From F1-60-MAGs104 sp964355975 (GTDB lineage Bacteria > Planctomycetota > Phycisphaerae > Phycisphaerales > SM1A02), in NCBI GenBank assembly GCA_964355975.1, contig CAYHFW010000005.1, positions 58,499 through 122,498 on the forward strand: a stretch of 64,000 nucleotides of DNA, in the 5' to 3' direction. The notes beneath the pieces were generated by a model that was not told where the DNA came from, made no database searches, and was given only the letters and a program-made list of their open reading frames with translations. This document shows, piece by piece, positions 8,448 through 19,100 of this stretch (position 1 is the first letter of the stretch; every line of letters begins with the position of its first letter). Position numbers and translations under genes: made by a program.

Positions 8448-9976
8448 TGCGACGCGCGTTCACAATGGTCGAACTCATGGTCGCAGTCAGCTTGCTGATT
8501 GTTGTGATCGCCGCGACGAGTCGAATTTTTAGCACAGCGAGTCGCGTTGCGAGTTTGGGCGAAGCGAATACGAATGTCTTGCAAGAGACCGCAGCGATTG
8601 AGCGACAATTGCGAGGCGACATCGCACGACTCGATACCGATGGAGTCTTTGTGATTCAGTGTGTTGCCGTCGGCAACAATGTGAATCAGGTGGCGAATCC
8701 ATCTGCGCCGCTGCTCGATCCTTCGCGTCCAGCGAACGCGATCATCCGCGCCGACCAACTTCTGTTCTTTGCGAAGGGAACGCAAGATTCAGCGCGCTTC
8801 TCAGGTGGACAAGATCTTGGAGCGACGAGCGGGCTCGCCCGAAGTGCAGTCTCGCGCGTGCTCTACGGTCATGGAGTGCAGTTGCCCGACCTTGTGCCGG
8901 TTGGCGGGGCGCGTCCTGACCCAATTGGGTTTGATGATGGTCCGTTCGTTCCATGGAGTTTCGATGCACTCAATGATGGCCCGAGTTTGGAATACAACTA
9001 TTGGATCGGCGGAGGGTCTGGCCGCACGAATGGAACTCAGCCAGAAGCGCGCGATTGGACGCTCGCGCGGCAAGCGGTGCTGCTCGCAGATGATGGCAAC
9101 ATCAAGACGCTCTTTCAGAGCGGCGCGACATACGGACCCAACTCTGCGGTGAGCCTATTCAATCAAGCGAACCTCTACACGCCACTGAGCGATGCCGCGC
9201 TGTTTCCAAATCCAGACATTTTGAATTCGCGCGTCGATGTTGCTGCATCGAACCTCGATGACATTCGACGAATCCTTGCTCCAGTCAACAACGCGAATTG
9301 GCGAACGCGCATTATCAATGGGTTCTTTGGTCCCTTTGGTGGATATGGGCAACTTGGTGGATATGTGCGCAGCGAGAAGCGCGCTCCGAGCATGGACCGT
9401 CAGGACGTCATGTTGACGACTCCAACGCTCGCCTCGAATTGTTCGGGATTCATGGTTGATTGGACATGGGCAAGCGGTGTCGGTGCGACCGTTGTGCCGA
9501 CAGTGCCTGCAACATATCTAGATGGGTTCAGGCCATCGGGGCTCTTTCCAATTCCGTGGTTTGGATTTCCAGACACGCTCGTCGCAAACCCAGACGAACA
9601 GCGGGGGGTGACGACGCTGACCGACTACCAGCGCGACTATGTCGCGGGTGGCAACTCACTCTTCGTCTCCGCGCCAATCGTGCCGACTGCGATCGAAGGC
9701 GCGTTTGGAAGTGGTGTGATCCCGGTGGCCCGACCGTTCGGTGCTGGCGTTCCGATTTCGATCTACACAGCAGTCTTCGGATTCAACGGCGACAAGGCGT
9801 TTTTTCAATCGAACACCACGAGCACCGCGCAGACGGCATTCGTCACGCGATCCGACTTCACGCCGTGGCCAACCGCCATTCGCGTCACGATGACGCTGAA
9901 TGATCCGCAAAAACGGCTTGAACAGGGAAGAACCGTTCAACTCATCATCGAACTTCCACAGCGTCCAACGTCGTAA
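8447..9976 (+). CDS. GspJ/PilW-like minor pseudopilin
   Basis: 509-aa protein starting MRRA before FTMVELMVAVSLL, with Glu5 and a hydrophobic helix typical of GspJ/PilW. Its start overlaps the previous stop (TGATG). The remainder is a large Pro/Asn/Gly-rich extracellular region with no motif I recognise. Its place before the GspK-like gene fits gspJ. It is more than twice the normal GspJ length. Confidence 0.75.
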   Translation: MRRAFTMVELMVAVSLLIVVIAATSRIFSTASRVASLGEANTNVLQETAAIERQLRGDIARLDTDGVFVIQCVAVGNNVNQVANPSAPLLDPSRPANAIIRADQLLFFAKGTQDSARFSGGQDLGATSGLARSAVSRVLYGHGVQLPDLVPVGGARPDPIGFDDGPFVPWSFDALNDGPSLEYNYWIGGGSGRTNGTQPEARDWTLARQAVLLADDGNIKTLFQSGATYGPNSAVSLFNQANLYTPLSDAALFPNPDILNSRVDVAASNLDDIRRILAPVNNANWRTRIINGFFGPFGGYGQLGGYVRSEKRAPSMDRQDVMLTTPTLASNCSGFMVDWTWASGVGATVVPTVPATYLDGFRPSGLFPIPWFGFPDTLVANPDEQRGVTTLTDYQRDYVAGGNSLFVSAPIVPTAIEGAFGSGVIPVARPFGAGVPISIYTAVFGFNGDKAFFQSNTTSTAQTAFVTRSDFTPWPTAIRVTMTLNDPQKRLEQGRTVQLIIELPQRPTS

Positions 9977-9991
9977 GCAGTGAGGACATCC

Positions 9992-12900
9992 ATGCCTATC
10001 CAACCAACCATCCCAGTGACACGCCGTGGAAGCACGATGATCTTGGTTGTCTCGATCTTGGTGCTGCTCGTGATCATCGCGTCTGCGTTTGTGAGTCGAA
10101 CACAAGCAGGTCGAATGACCGCAAGTGCGCAGCAGCAAACTGCAGCGCAGAATGACCGAGTTGGTCCAATCGCAGGTGCCGTCACGAAAGAGATCTCGCA
10201 GAGCCTCTTTGCGCAGCCGGTAAACATCAATGATTCGGCGCTTGCGCTTGTTGGACCTGCTGGCACGATTCCTTCTGCGTCGAGTTCGATGCCACGCCTT
10301 GCTCCGAGCGCATCACAAACCCGATTCTCGATCGATCCGCTCGATCAACTCAATAACTCGACGCTTGCTCCGATGATGGCAGGAGACGGCATCATCGACG
10401 GCTACAACTTCGCGCCATTCGATGTGCGCCCGTGGACCAATTGGCCCGACATCTACAACCTGTCGCCTGCTGGAGACATTCGACTCGCCGAAGGAAACCC
10501 CGTTGGGAATCCTGGGTTTGGCGACACGCGCTGGTTGCGCAGCACTGAGCCTGTGCGTGTTGTGTATGGAGGGCAACCCGCTTTTTCGCACTGGGCACAC
10601 TTGTCATGGATTCCAACGGCGAACAATGGATGGCGCGTCGTTACGGACATTTCGAATGTCGCGTCGAACACACTGACTGCTGTTCCACCAGGCTTGATTG
10701 CGGCGCAGTTCTTTCCAAACATCCCGCTTCGGTATGGGCTCGACATTCCGTACGAGCAGTGGTTGCCTTCGGTGCCACCCGATCCAAATCTTTGGATTCC
10801 TACAACCATCGGAGCGATTCCGCCCGCGCCTGTTGGACCATTCCCAAACAATGGCATTCCGCAGGGTGACGCCGCGCTCACATTTCAACAGTTGGCATTT
10901 GGAGGACCACCGGTTCTGCCGCCACTCCCAGCGCCAACTGGCGGTTGGTTCTCGAGCGCACATCCATCGATGATGTCGACGATGGGTTCAACGCTGCCAA
11001 ACTTTTTGCGGCTGAAGTGGTTTGGCCCAAAGAGTGATGAGTTCATTCCAAACAGCCCACGCAACATCATCACGCGCACACTGTGCGACACGGACGGCGA
11101 TGGATTCACAGATAGTTTTTGGTTTCTTGCGCCATCGTCGCTTGATCGATCGATTCGTCATGTGGTTGGAGTCTCGGTTGTCGACAACTCTGCGCTGCTC
11201 AATGTCAATGTCGCGACGCGGTTTGACCTCGCAACGACTGGTGGAAAGACGCCGTCTGACCTTGCGCTTGTGGGGCGGTTGAACGAAACGCCGGCCGCGG
11301 CGATTGCGAGCGGCAAGGAAGTTGGCTATCTGAGTTCACAACTCAACACTGCGGCACTGAACGCTTACTCAGGCGTGGCCGTCGCGTTCGATCCGGCGAA
11401 GTTTGGTTCGCCGACGACTGCGGCGACGATTCCGTCGAACGAAAATGATCCGACCTTTCTTTCTGAAATCGGAGTGATCAAAGAGAAGGGGGGCACAGGC
11501 GCAACCGCTCCGCTCGTGAGCGCAGCCTTCCCAAACTTCTTGAAGTCTGACCTCGAGCGAACGAACTATTTCAAGGCGATGAGCCAGGGGGGTGAAGTCG
11601 AGGGATATTTCGACGCGACTGGCACCGCCATCGTCCGAACGAATGGGCTTGCACCCGAAGTGCTCGAGCCTTTCACAATGGCAGATGAGTTTGAACTGCG
11701 CGCGTACTCGGGACACAACAATCCATATCTGCGCAGCCGACTCGAGCGGGCGGTCGAGAGTGAAGTCCTGCCAACTGGTGCGGTCAACACAGCGTCACAG
11801 TTCCTGCGCTCAGCGATGACGCGAGAAGAGACGAGCGAGTATTTCGACCAGCTCGATGCGCGGCAGTTGCTCTTTGACAATCGCCGAAAACTCACAACGG
11901 TCAGTGGAGCACGGAATGATTTGATGCCTCCGTGGCTTTGGACACTGCCGCCTGAGCCCGTGGCCCCAGGTTCTGGATGGACTGCAAATACTGAGCGCTC
12001 GTGGAAGCCGCTCTATCAGGTTGGGTATTCGGCGTTCGATGTCTCGGCCGCGCGAAGCGTTCCGCCGCGGGGTGCTCCTGATCTCGCGCTGCAGTTTCCA
12101 GCGCAACCAGGTGTGAGCGTGGGCGATGCGAACTGCGACGGATTTGTCGACCAGCGAGATATTGAGCGAGCCCGCGCTCAGTTTCTCGAGTGGAATCAGA
12201 AGGTCGACATCAATCGTGAGTTGTTTATTGACGATGCGAACGCAGTGCAACTCAACGATGCGCAGCATGACTTCGCCCGCGACATCATGAAAGTCCTGCA
12301 GCGCAGTCTGCTCGATGTCGATACGCGCACGAGCGTCTTCGGAAGCGCGCCGACGGACATGGATAAGGCGCGGCGCGCCGCAGCAAGTTGGGCAGCCAAC
12401 CTGATCGCAGCGCGTGATGGTCCGCGGCTTGGCGCAGCTGCGATCAACATTCCGACCGATCCGCCGCTCCATCCTGACCACGGAATCATTCTTGATGAGA
12501 CTCCGCCTTTGAGTTTCATCGGACAAGAGAAACACCCCTTCATTGTGCAGGCGTTCTTTGGCGTGGTCTACCCAAAGACTGGGGTCGTTCCCGATGGTGT
12601 CCCTGGTTCTGGAAACTCGTACGTTTGCTACAACCAAACAAACAGCGATCCAGCGCGCATTGTTCTTGCTGTGCAGATCGCAAATCCTTACAACGAACCG
12701 ATTGCCCTTTGGCCTTTCCAACTGCGGGCGTTCGGGCAACTCTTTCAGTTTCTCCAACCTGCAACTGCCACCGACGGCAAGTGGGGATACGGAATGGAGC
12801 CAATTCTTGGCCCAGCGACTGAAGAGGGGCCGCGAACGGCGATTGTGTTCGCGATGCCCTTAGAACTCGGCGGAGACGCGAATTTTCGTGCGCGCATGAT

Positions 12901-15403
12901 GAATGCGCTCGATCTGACACACCCGTGGTTGCGTGCGAGTACGACTCCTCCGGGCGCGATCGCTCCGAAGACTTTTCAGACTGAACTCGCGGCGCTTCCA
13001 CCATCAGAGGTCTTCCCCTCTTCCGGCGGAACTGGGTACGACTTGTTCGAGACGGTGAATACGCTTTACGCAGACTCGATGGTGTTCAACGCATCGAAGC
13101 CGACGGGTGCAGAACCCGCGGCGCTCGCAGGTTCGAACCGTTGGGACCTGCATCCAAAGTTCTATTTCGATAAGGTCGATTCGTCGAATCCACTCGATGC
13201 TGACATCGCGATTGTCCGACTCGTCTCGAATCCGCTCAACACTGCGCTGAGCGCAACAATTGTCGTCGATCGACTCGAGAACGAGTATGCATTTGCTTCG
13301 AGCCAGGGTGCGACGAGTGAGGCAAATCGACCTTGGCGTGAGGCGTTGAAGCGCATTTTGACTCCGCCTTCAAGTAGTGGCGGGGCAGGTGGTGGCGCGG
13401 GAGGGGGGCTCGGCGGCGGAGGCGGCGGAATCGGCGGCGGTACATCACCAAACTCGGCAGATATGGTTCCGCCAAAGTACGTCGCCCCAGATCCAGGAAG
13501 TGCGACGCAACAGTTCGCCCACATCGACATCGGAAACAACGATTACTTGATGACATGGGCGCGCATCAGTCGCCCATGGGTGATGGATGTCGATATGAAC
13601 GTGGCAATCACGAGCGATGAACGATCTCCGCGGTATGTCTTCGCGATGAACAGCGCGCCAGTGACATCGAAGCCAGGCACTGGCATTCCGACATTTATTG
13701 GATTGACGCAAGGGCAGGAGAGCGACTTCGCTGGCGCGGTGTTCACGAAGGATGACCTCAAGACGAAGCCAGATGACTTGCTCATGCGTACGGTGCGTGG
13801 GCCACTCGGTGGAAGTGTGCGCGGAAAGCCAACGAATTTCACGCTGCGCACAGTGTTGAACGGGACGACTCGCATCTATCCATCGTTCGATGAGCCGGCA
13901 ACGGGGGCGGCGTGGCCGGGCACTCCTGGACTCGCAGCAGCGCCTGCAGAGATCTTTGGTGATACTGGTGCGGGGACTCCCAAACTTGCGTTTGATTTCT
14001 ACCGACACCCACTGCGAATGAGTCAGCGCGATGGACCTTTTGAACAGATTGCTGAAGTCTTGGACGTTCCTGTGTGGGGTCCAGTGATGCAGCAAGATGC
14101 CAACGGCAACTGGACTACTTTGGCAACGTACGGAGAGATGATGGTTGGCCCGCGTGACTTCACCTCGGGCAAGCGAATCGTCAACCAATCGCAAGTGCGG
14201 TTTCCGACGTTTGCTCCTGTGCGTGCAGATGGCACCCCCGTCGCTGGAGATGAACGCGAGACGATGCGCTTTCTCTTCGACCGCGCGCGCCCTGCAGTGC
14301 TGAGTGTGGTCGGATTCGTTCCGCCGATGCCTGCTGGGGCCTCGATCTTGGATGGATTCACGCTCGATGGAGCAGGATTGCCTGTGGTCGACCAAAACTA
14401 CGACGACAGCTACACCGCAGCAGAGCGACTCGCCGCTGAACAGCGCCGATTGCGACTCGCAAGCGGATTCAATGGAAGTGCGACCCAAGGGTTGATCAAC
14501 GTGAACACCGCGCCGCTTGAGGTGCTTCGCGCGCTGCCACAGATGCAGCAGCTCTCGTACAACAACGAGGCGCCCGGACTCAATCCAGCGCTGCAGCCAA
14601 GCGGCATTGAGCGCGTACGACTTCCTGAATCGATCGTCAATTATCGAGATCGCTTTCCAGCCATCGCTGGCTTTGTCGATGGCCCCAAGTACGACGACCG
14701 CGGATTCGCTCCGGTTGCGCCTGCCACTGAGCTCTTTCCGTTCCATCCAGGCATGCGCGGAGAGCGCGGCATCGTTTCGGTGGGCGAACTCGCACTCATC
14801 GACCGTGAGTACCGCCCATCCATGGCTGGTACGACCGCCGAACCAGACCCCGAAGCAGGCGTCAACACAGATTGGTCGTTCAACAAATCATGGTCGACGC
14901 AGTTTGCTGGTCGCGACCCGTATCGCACTGGCGAAGATCCTCCGGTTCCCGCAGGTGGCGGATCAGGCCATGCACCAACCGTGGTGCCGCCACCATCCGA
15001 TCTAGGCAGCGGATGGCACGCCGCATCATCTGCTGGTGGTGGATTCTCGAGTCAACTCTCAACGGATCGACTTTCGCAATCACTTGTTCAGACAGACTTC
15101 CTGCTGACGCAGGGGGTTGTTGAACCGACGATCGCGACAACCGTCAACATCGCCGGCGATCAGACTGAGCGAAATGCACTCCTCAAGGGCATCGCAAACC
15201 TCGTGACGACCCGCAGCGACGTCTTTACGGTCTATCTGAAGGTTCGCTCTGTTGCACAGGACCCCGCCACGGGAGTGTGGGATGCGACAAATCCTGCAAC
15301 GCTCGTCGAAGAGTCGCGTTATCTTCTGGTGGTCGACCGATCGAAGGTCGAGCGTCCTGGCGATCAGCCAAAGATCTTGATGTTCGAGAAGATTGTGGAG
15401 TGA
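9992..15403 (+). CDS. Giant GspK-like minor pseudopilin (about 1803 aa)
   Basis: The N-terminus MPIQPTIPVTRRG precedes STMILVVSILVLL, a prepilin-like cleavage site without Glu5, which is the hallmark of GspK. Near residue 1502 the segment INVNTAPLEVLRALP matches the helix-hairpin-helix-like element of the GspK family. Between these lie about 1450 residues, including an EF-hand-like loop DTDGDGFTDS near 364, a dockerin-like DANCDGFVDQRDIERAR near 711, and a Gly-rich linker near 1128-1150. Ordinary GspK is about 330 aa, so this is a roughly five-fold enlarged tip protein. A GTG at 9980 is possible, but GAGGA just before the ATG at 9992 supports the later start. Its stop overlaps the uppS start. 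It is predicted to cap the pseudopilus; the role of the inserted regions is unknown. Confidence 0.75.
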   Translation: MPIQPTIPVTRRGSTMILVVSILVLLVIIASAFVSRTQAGRMTASAQQQTAAQNDRVGPIAGAVTKEISQSLFAQPVNINDSALALVGPAGTIPSASSSMPRLAPSASQTRFSIDPLDQLNNSTLAPMMAGDGIIDGYNFAPFDVRPWTNWPDIYNLSPAGDIRLAEGNPVGNPGFGDTRWLRSTEPVRVVYGGQPAFSHWAHLSWIPTANNGWRVVTDISNVASNTLTAVPPGLIAAQFFPNIPLRYGLDIPYEQWLPSVPPDPNLWIPTTIGAIPPAPVGPFPNNGIPQGDAALTFQQLAFGGPPVLPPLPAPTGGWFSSAHPSMMSTMGSTLPNFLRLKWFGPKSDEFIPNSPRNIITRTLCDTDGDGFTDSFWFLAPSSLDRSIRHVVGVSVVDNSALLNVNVATRFDLATTGGKTPSDLALVGRLNETPAAAIASGKEVGYLSSQLNTAALNAYSGVAVAFDPAKFGSPTTAATIPSNENDPTFLSEIGVIKEKGGTGATAPLVSAAFPNFLKSDLERTNYFKAMSQGGEVEGYFDATGTAIVRTNGLAPEVLEPFTMADEFELRAYSGHNNPYLRSRLERAVESEVLPTGAVNTASQFLRSAMTREETSEYFDQLDARQLLFDNRRKLTTVSGARNDLMPPWLWTLPPEPVAPGSGWTANTERSWKPLYQVGYSAFDVSAARSVPPRGAPDLALQFPAQPGVSVGDANCDGFVDQRDIERARAQFLEWNQKVDINRELFIDDANAVQLNDAQHDFARDIMKVLQRSLLDVDTRTSVFGSAPTDMDKARRAAASWAANLIAARDGPRLGAAAINIPTDPPLHPDHGIILDETPPLSFIGQEKHPFIVQAFFGVVYPKTGVVPDGVPGSGNSYVCYNQTNSDPARIVLAVQIANPYNEPIALWPFQLRAFGQLFQFLQPATATDGKWGYGMEPILGPATEEGPRTAIVFAMPLELGGDANFRARMMNALDLTHPWLRASTTPPGAIAPKTFQTELAALPPSEVFPSSGGTGYDLFETVNTLYADSMVFNASKPTGAEPAALAGSNRWDLHPKFYFDKVDSSNPLDADIAIVRLVSNPLNTALSATIVVDRLENEYAFASSQGATSEANRPWREALKRILTPPSSSGGAGGGAGGGLGGGGGGIGGGTSPNSADMVPPKYVAPDPGSATQQFAHIDIGNNDYLMTWARISRPWVMDVDMNVAITSDERSPRYVFAMNSAPVTSKPGTGIPTFIGLTQGQESDFAGAVFTKDDLKTKPDDLLMRTVRGPLGGSVRGKPTNFTLRTVLNGTTRIYPSFDEPATGAAWPGTPGLAAAPAEIFGDTGAGTPKLAFDFYRHPLRMSQRDGPFEQIAEVLDVPVWGPVMQQDANGNWTTLATYGEMMVGPRDFTSGKRIVNQSQVRFPTFAPVRADGTPVAGDERETMRFLFDRARPAVLSVVGFVPPMPAGASILDGFTLDGAGLPVVDQNYDDSYTAAERLAAEQRRLRLASGFNGSATQGLINVNTAPLEVLRALPQMQQLSYNNEAPGLNPALQPSGIERVRLPESIVNYRDRFPAIAGFVDGPKYDDRGFAPVAPATELFPFHPGMRGERGIVSVGELALIDREYRPSMAGTTAEPDPEAGVNTDWSFNKSWSTQFAGRDPYRTGEDPPVPAGGGSGHAPTVVPPPSDLGSGWHAASSAGGGFSSQLSTDRLSQSLVQTDFLLTQGVVEPTIATTVNIAGDQTERNALLKGIANLVTTRSDVFTVYLKVRSVAQDPATGVWDATNPATLVEESRYLLVVDRSKVERPGDQPKILMFEKIVE

Positions 15404-16188
15404 GTGCCGCCGTGACACCAGTCGAAGTTCCTCAACACATCGCCATCATCATGGATGGCAACGGCCGCTGGGCGCAGTCGCGTGGATTGCCTCGCGTCGT
15501 CGGTCACCGCGCTGGTGCGGGGGCGATTCGTCCAGTGCTCGAGCGTGCACAACAATTGGGTGTGAAGGTGCTGACGCTCTATTCGTTCTCGAGCGAGAAT
15601 TGGAATCGTCCCACGGCAGAGGTTGATGCGCTGATGGCGCTCTGCTGCGAGAAACTTGCGCAGGAGCGGGCAGGGCTTGTCGAATCGGGCATCCGCCTAC
15701 GCCGCATCGGAAGTCGCGTGGGACTGCCAGAAGAAGTCTTGCGCGAACTCGATCTCACTGAGGCCGCGACCGCAGGGGGTCGCAAGATCACTCTCGCACT
15801 TGCGCTGAACTATGGATCGCGCGGCGAGATCACGGATGCCGTGCGGTCGATTGCAGTTCGTGTTGCAGCGGGAGAGATTGCATCCACAGAGATCACCGAA
15901 GAACTTGTGTCGAATGCTCTCTACACGAGCGACCTTCCAGATCCGGACTTGCTGATTCGCACGGCAGGGCAGATGCGTCTCTCGAATTATCTGCTCTGGC
16001 AATTGAGTTATGCAGAGATCTTGTTTACGCCCACACTCTGGCCAGACTTCTCACCAGACGATCTCTCTGCCGCCGTCGATGAATTCACCCATCGCAAACG
16101 CACGTTCGGAAAGGTTGCGGCAGAATCATCGCTCTCAAGCATCCACCACGGGGACCACTGCGTAGAACCAAGTGGATTCTCTCAATGA
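15400..16188 (+). CDS. uppS: Undecaprenyl diphosphate synthase
   Basis: Cis-prenyltransferase that extends farnesyl diphosphate with isopentenyl units to make the lipid carrier for peptidoglycan and other envelope polymers. The 262-aa product has the signature HIAIIMDGNGRWAQSRG near residue 14, with the catalytic Asp, then SSENWNRP, and a C-terminal RTAGQMRLSNYLLWQ followed by YAEILFTPTLWPDF. The GTG start at 15400 overlaps the gspK stop (GTGA). A second GTG at 15412 is spaced better from GGAG (15397-15400) and would shorten it by four residues. The gene sits between a secretion operon and a secreted giant, which is not its usual setting next to cdsA/dxr. Confidence 0.93.
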   Translation: MSAAVTPVEVPQHIAIIMDGNGRWAQSRGLPRVVGHRAGAGAIRPVLERAQQLGVKVLTLYSFSSENWNRPTAEVDALMALCCEKLAQERAGLVESGIRLRRIGSRVGLPEEVLRELDLTEAATAGGRKITLALALNYGSRGEITDAVRSIAVRVAAGEIASTEITEELVSNALYTSDLPDPDLLIRTAGQMRLSNYLLWQLSYAEILFTPTLWPDFSPDDLSAAVDEFTHRKRTFGKVAAESSLSSIHHGDHCVEPSGFSQ

Positions 16189-19100
16189 CGCGTCTTCTTC
16201 CACGATGTCTGGCGTTCGGTCACCACATGTCGTTGTCGGCGTTGTCGGCGCTGTCGGCGCTGTCGGCGCTGTCGGCTTTGTCGGCGCTGTTGGCGCTCTG
16301 CGTGGTCGTCGGCGCATTCACGGCGCGCGTCGAGGCGCAGTACTGCTCACCCGCGGTCTTTCTTGGCGACCTCAATCAAGACAATCTTGTCAACGACACC
16401 GACCGATTCTTCTGGCAGAATCTCTTTGACACGAATCAGTACTCCGCATGCGCAGATCTGAATCGAAACGGCATTCTCGACTATGAAGACAAGGTCTTCT
16501 TGGCACGCGCCGCCAAGTTCGCACAAGTCGGTGGTGGTGGGCTCGGATTGCAAGGGCGACTGCCTGCGTTCACGATTTCAGAGTTGCGCAGCGCGCGCGT
16601 GAATCCTGGGGATTCACAAGAGCGGTATGTCGAGTTTCGCGTGCCTGCGGATCTGCCATCCAATTACAACTTCTCGCGCCAGTTTGATGCGGGGTACTAC
16701 CTCATCCTCGTCTCGCGCAACAACGGGACGAGTCTGAGCAACGGTGTGATTCGCCGCGTGATCAATCTGCAAGGGCTGCCATTCGCTGGAGGCGTTGGAT
16801 TGTCGTCAGGGCTTGGGCTGCTCATCGACTCGAGTTTCACGCAGGCACTTCCAGCAGGATTCATTCCGTTCGCTTTGCCAGTTGGCGAGACGATTACGTT
16901 CGCAAGTCAGAATGATTTGAATACCGCATGGCTGCTCGTCTATCGCCGACCCACTGGGCCGGGCTACAACGCTTCTGCAGCGCTGCCAGTCGTCGGACAG
17001 ATCATCGATCGAAATCAGGACTGCATGATCGACAACCGGTTCTTGCCGACCTTTCCGAGTCCTCCTCCGCCCTACGCGCTGCCGCCGTGGGACCTCATTC
17101 TCGATGCGATCTCGATTGCCCGATCAACCGTCACTACCGCACCGGGTGGGCGAGGGTGCATCTACACACATGGGCCGCTCTTTGAAGTTGATCCAGTCGA
17201 GTCGGCGTTGGGCACACTCGAGGCTGCGTACCACGTCTACCGGAATAGAGACAACAAACTCTTGAGCGCAGTGTTTCAGGAACTCACCACCGGAATTGAT
17301 ACCCCCGGAAAGGCCAATGCAACGAGTGCGAAGAGCGCATTCTGCGGTTCAGAGTCTGCAGGCCTCTGTTCGGTTGAGCGAACGACTCCATTCTGCAGTG
17401 ATCGCGAGTGTTGCCAATACGTTTGCTCAGTCGATCCGTCCTGCTGCGAGTTTGCTTGGGATAGCAGTTGCGTTGCGCAAGCCGCCGCGGACTGCGGTGC
17501 ATGCGGTCGCCCTGGAACGGGTGGTTGCTTTGCGCCCCACGCATCACCGAACTGCTCCTCGCCAACATGCTGCGCCAATGTCTGCGCGGTGCTCCCTCTG
17601 TGCTGCTCGGTGACTTGGGATGCCGACTGCGCGCTGAAAGCACTCGAACTCTGTCTGCAGTGCGGCGAAGTTGCGCTTGGCAGTTGTTTTCAAGTTGGGC
17701 TGACGCCATTTTGCAACGATGCGGCGTGCTGTAACACCGTCTGCCAGGTTGATCCTGCATGCTGCGAGTTTCTTTGGGACGCTTCCTGCGTCTCGCACGC
17801 CTCGCTGCTCTGCCAAGAACTTGCTTGCGGAAGTTTGAGCACTGGTCCGTGCTGCCTCTCACATGGAACCCCGTTCTGCACAGACTTTGCTTGCTGCAAT
17901 ACGGTCTGCCAACTCGATCCATACTGCTGCGAGTTTGTGTGGGATGTGCAGTGTGTCACTGAGACGCTGCAGTTCTGCACAACCGTCTCCTGCACCTGCG
18001 GTGGTGGCGGTGCAGATGCGAACTGTTTCGCTGTGCATGAATCTCCTGGTTGCAGTTCAGTGACGTGCTGCAACTCAGTCTGCAATAGCGATCCATTCTG
18101 CTGCGGGATTGGTTGGGATGCTTCGTGCGTGGCAGCATCCGAAGCACTCTGCGCTTCGAATCCACTCTGCGAGGGGGCGACGGGTGGTTGCTTCGTCGAG
18201 CACGCATCGCCAGGATGCTCCGATCCGGCGTGCTGTTCAAATGTCTGTGCAAGAGACCCAAACTGCTGCAACATTGGGTGGGATGCAGAGTGCGTCGCGC
18301 TTGTTTCAGTGGTCTGCCAAGGTTGCGGCGATGTCTTCGCTGGAAGTTGCACGGCACCGCACAAGACCCCCTCGTGTGACAATCGAATCTGCTGCGAGCT
18401 CGTGTGCGCAACTGATCCATTCTGCTGCGAAGCAGTGTGGGATGCCGCGTGCGCTACGCAGGCCACCGCAACCTGTGCGCCAAAGCTTGACGGCTGCGGC
18501 AACAACGATGGGCGCAGTTGCTTTGTCGCGAGTTTCCTCAAGGGATGCTCAGATCCACTCTGCTGTGCAGCAATCTGCGGCACAGAAGTCAGCGGCTACG
18601 CGATGGACGACTATTGCTGCACTGTTCAGTGGGACGCGATTTGCGTTGGCGAAGCTCTCACATATGCGCGGCTCGGATTGGGTTGCCCTCTGCCAAGCGG
18701 TTCGGCCGGGCGGGGCGACTGCCTTGAGCCACATCCAGAGAGAGGATGCGCAGATCTCGAGTGCTCGGCGGCCGTCTGCAGCATCGAACCGGTCTGCTGC
18801 CAAGTGGCTTGGGATGCGAACTGCGCCGAGATCGCGCCATACGTCTGCATCACGACTGGCGGTTGCCCTGGAACTGGATCGTCGTTCGCTGTGCATGCAA
18901 CCCCTGGCTCAATCGACGCATCGTGTTGTCAAGGCGTGTGCGTTGTGCGCCCAGAGTGTTGCACGACTGCATGGGACTCGCAGTGCGTCTTGATTGCGAA
19001 TCAGCGCTGCCGGCCCGACCCAGATTGGAACCTCCCTTGCACTGGGTCATGCATCGAAGCACATGTGAATCCAGGTTGTGAAGATGTCTCGTGCGGAAGC

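Noticed and set aside
13445..14746. 433-codon - strand frame inside the giant GspK-like gene
   Set aside because: Antisense shadow with no start signal or recognisable motif; the + strand frame is continuous over 5.4 kb and carries family signatures.
16135..16317. - strand frame with (APT)n repeats over the signal-peptide region
   Set aside because: It is the antisense reading of the 9-bp repeat that encodes the LSA signal peptide, without any start signal.
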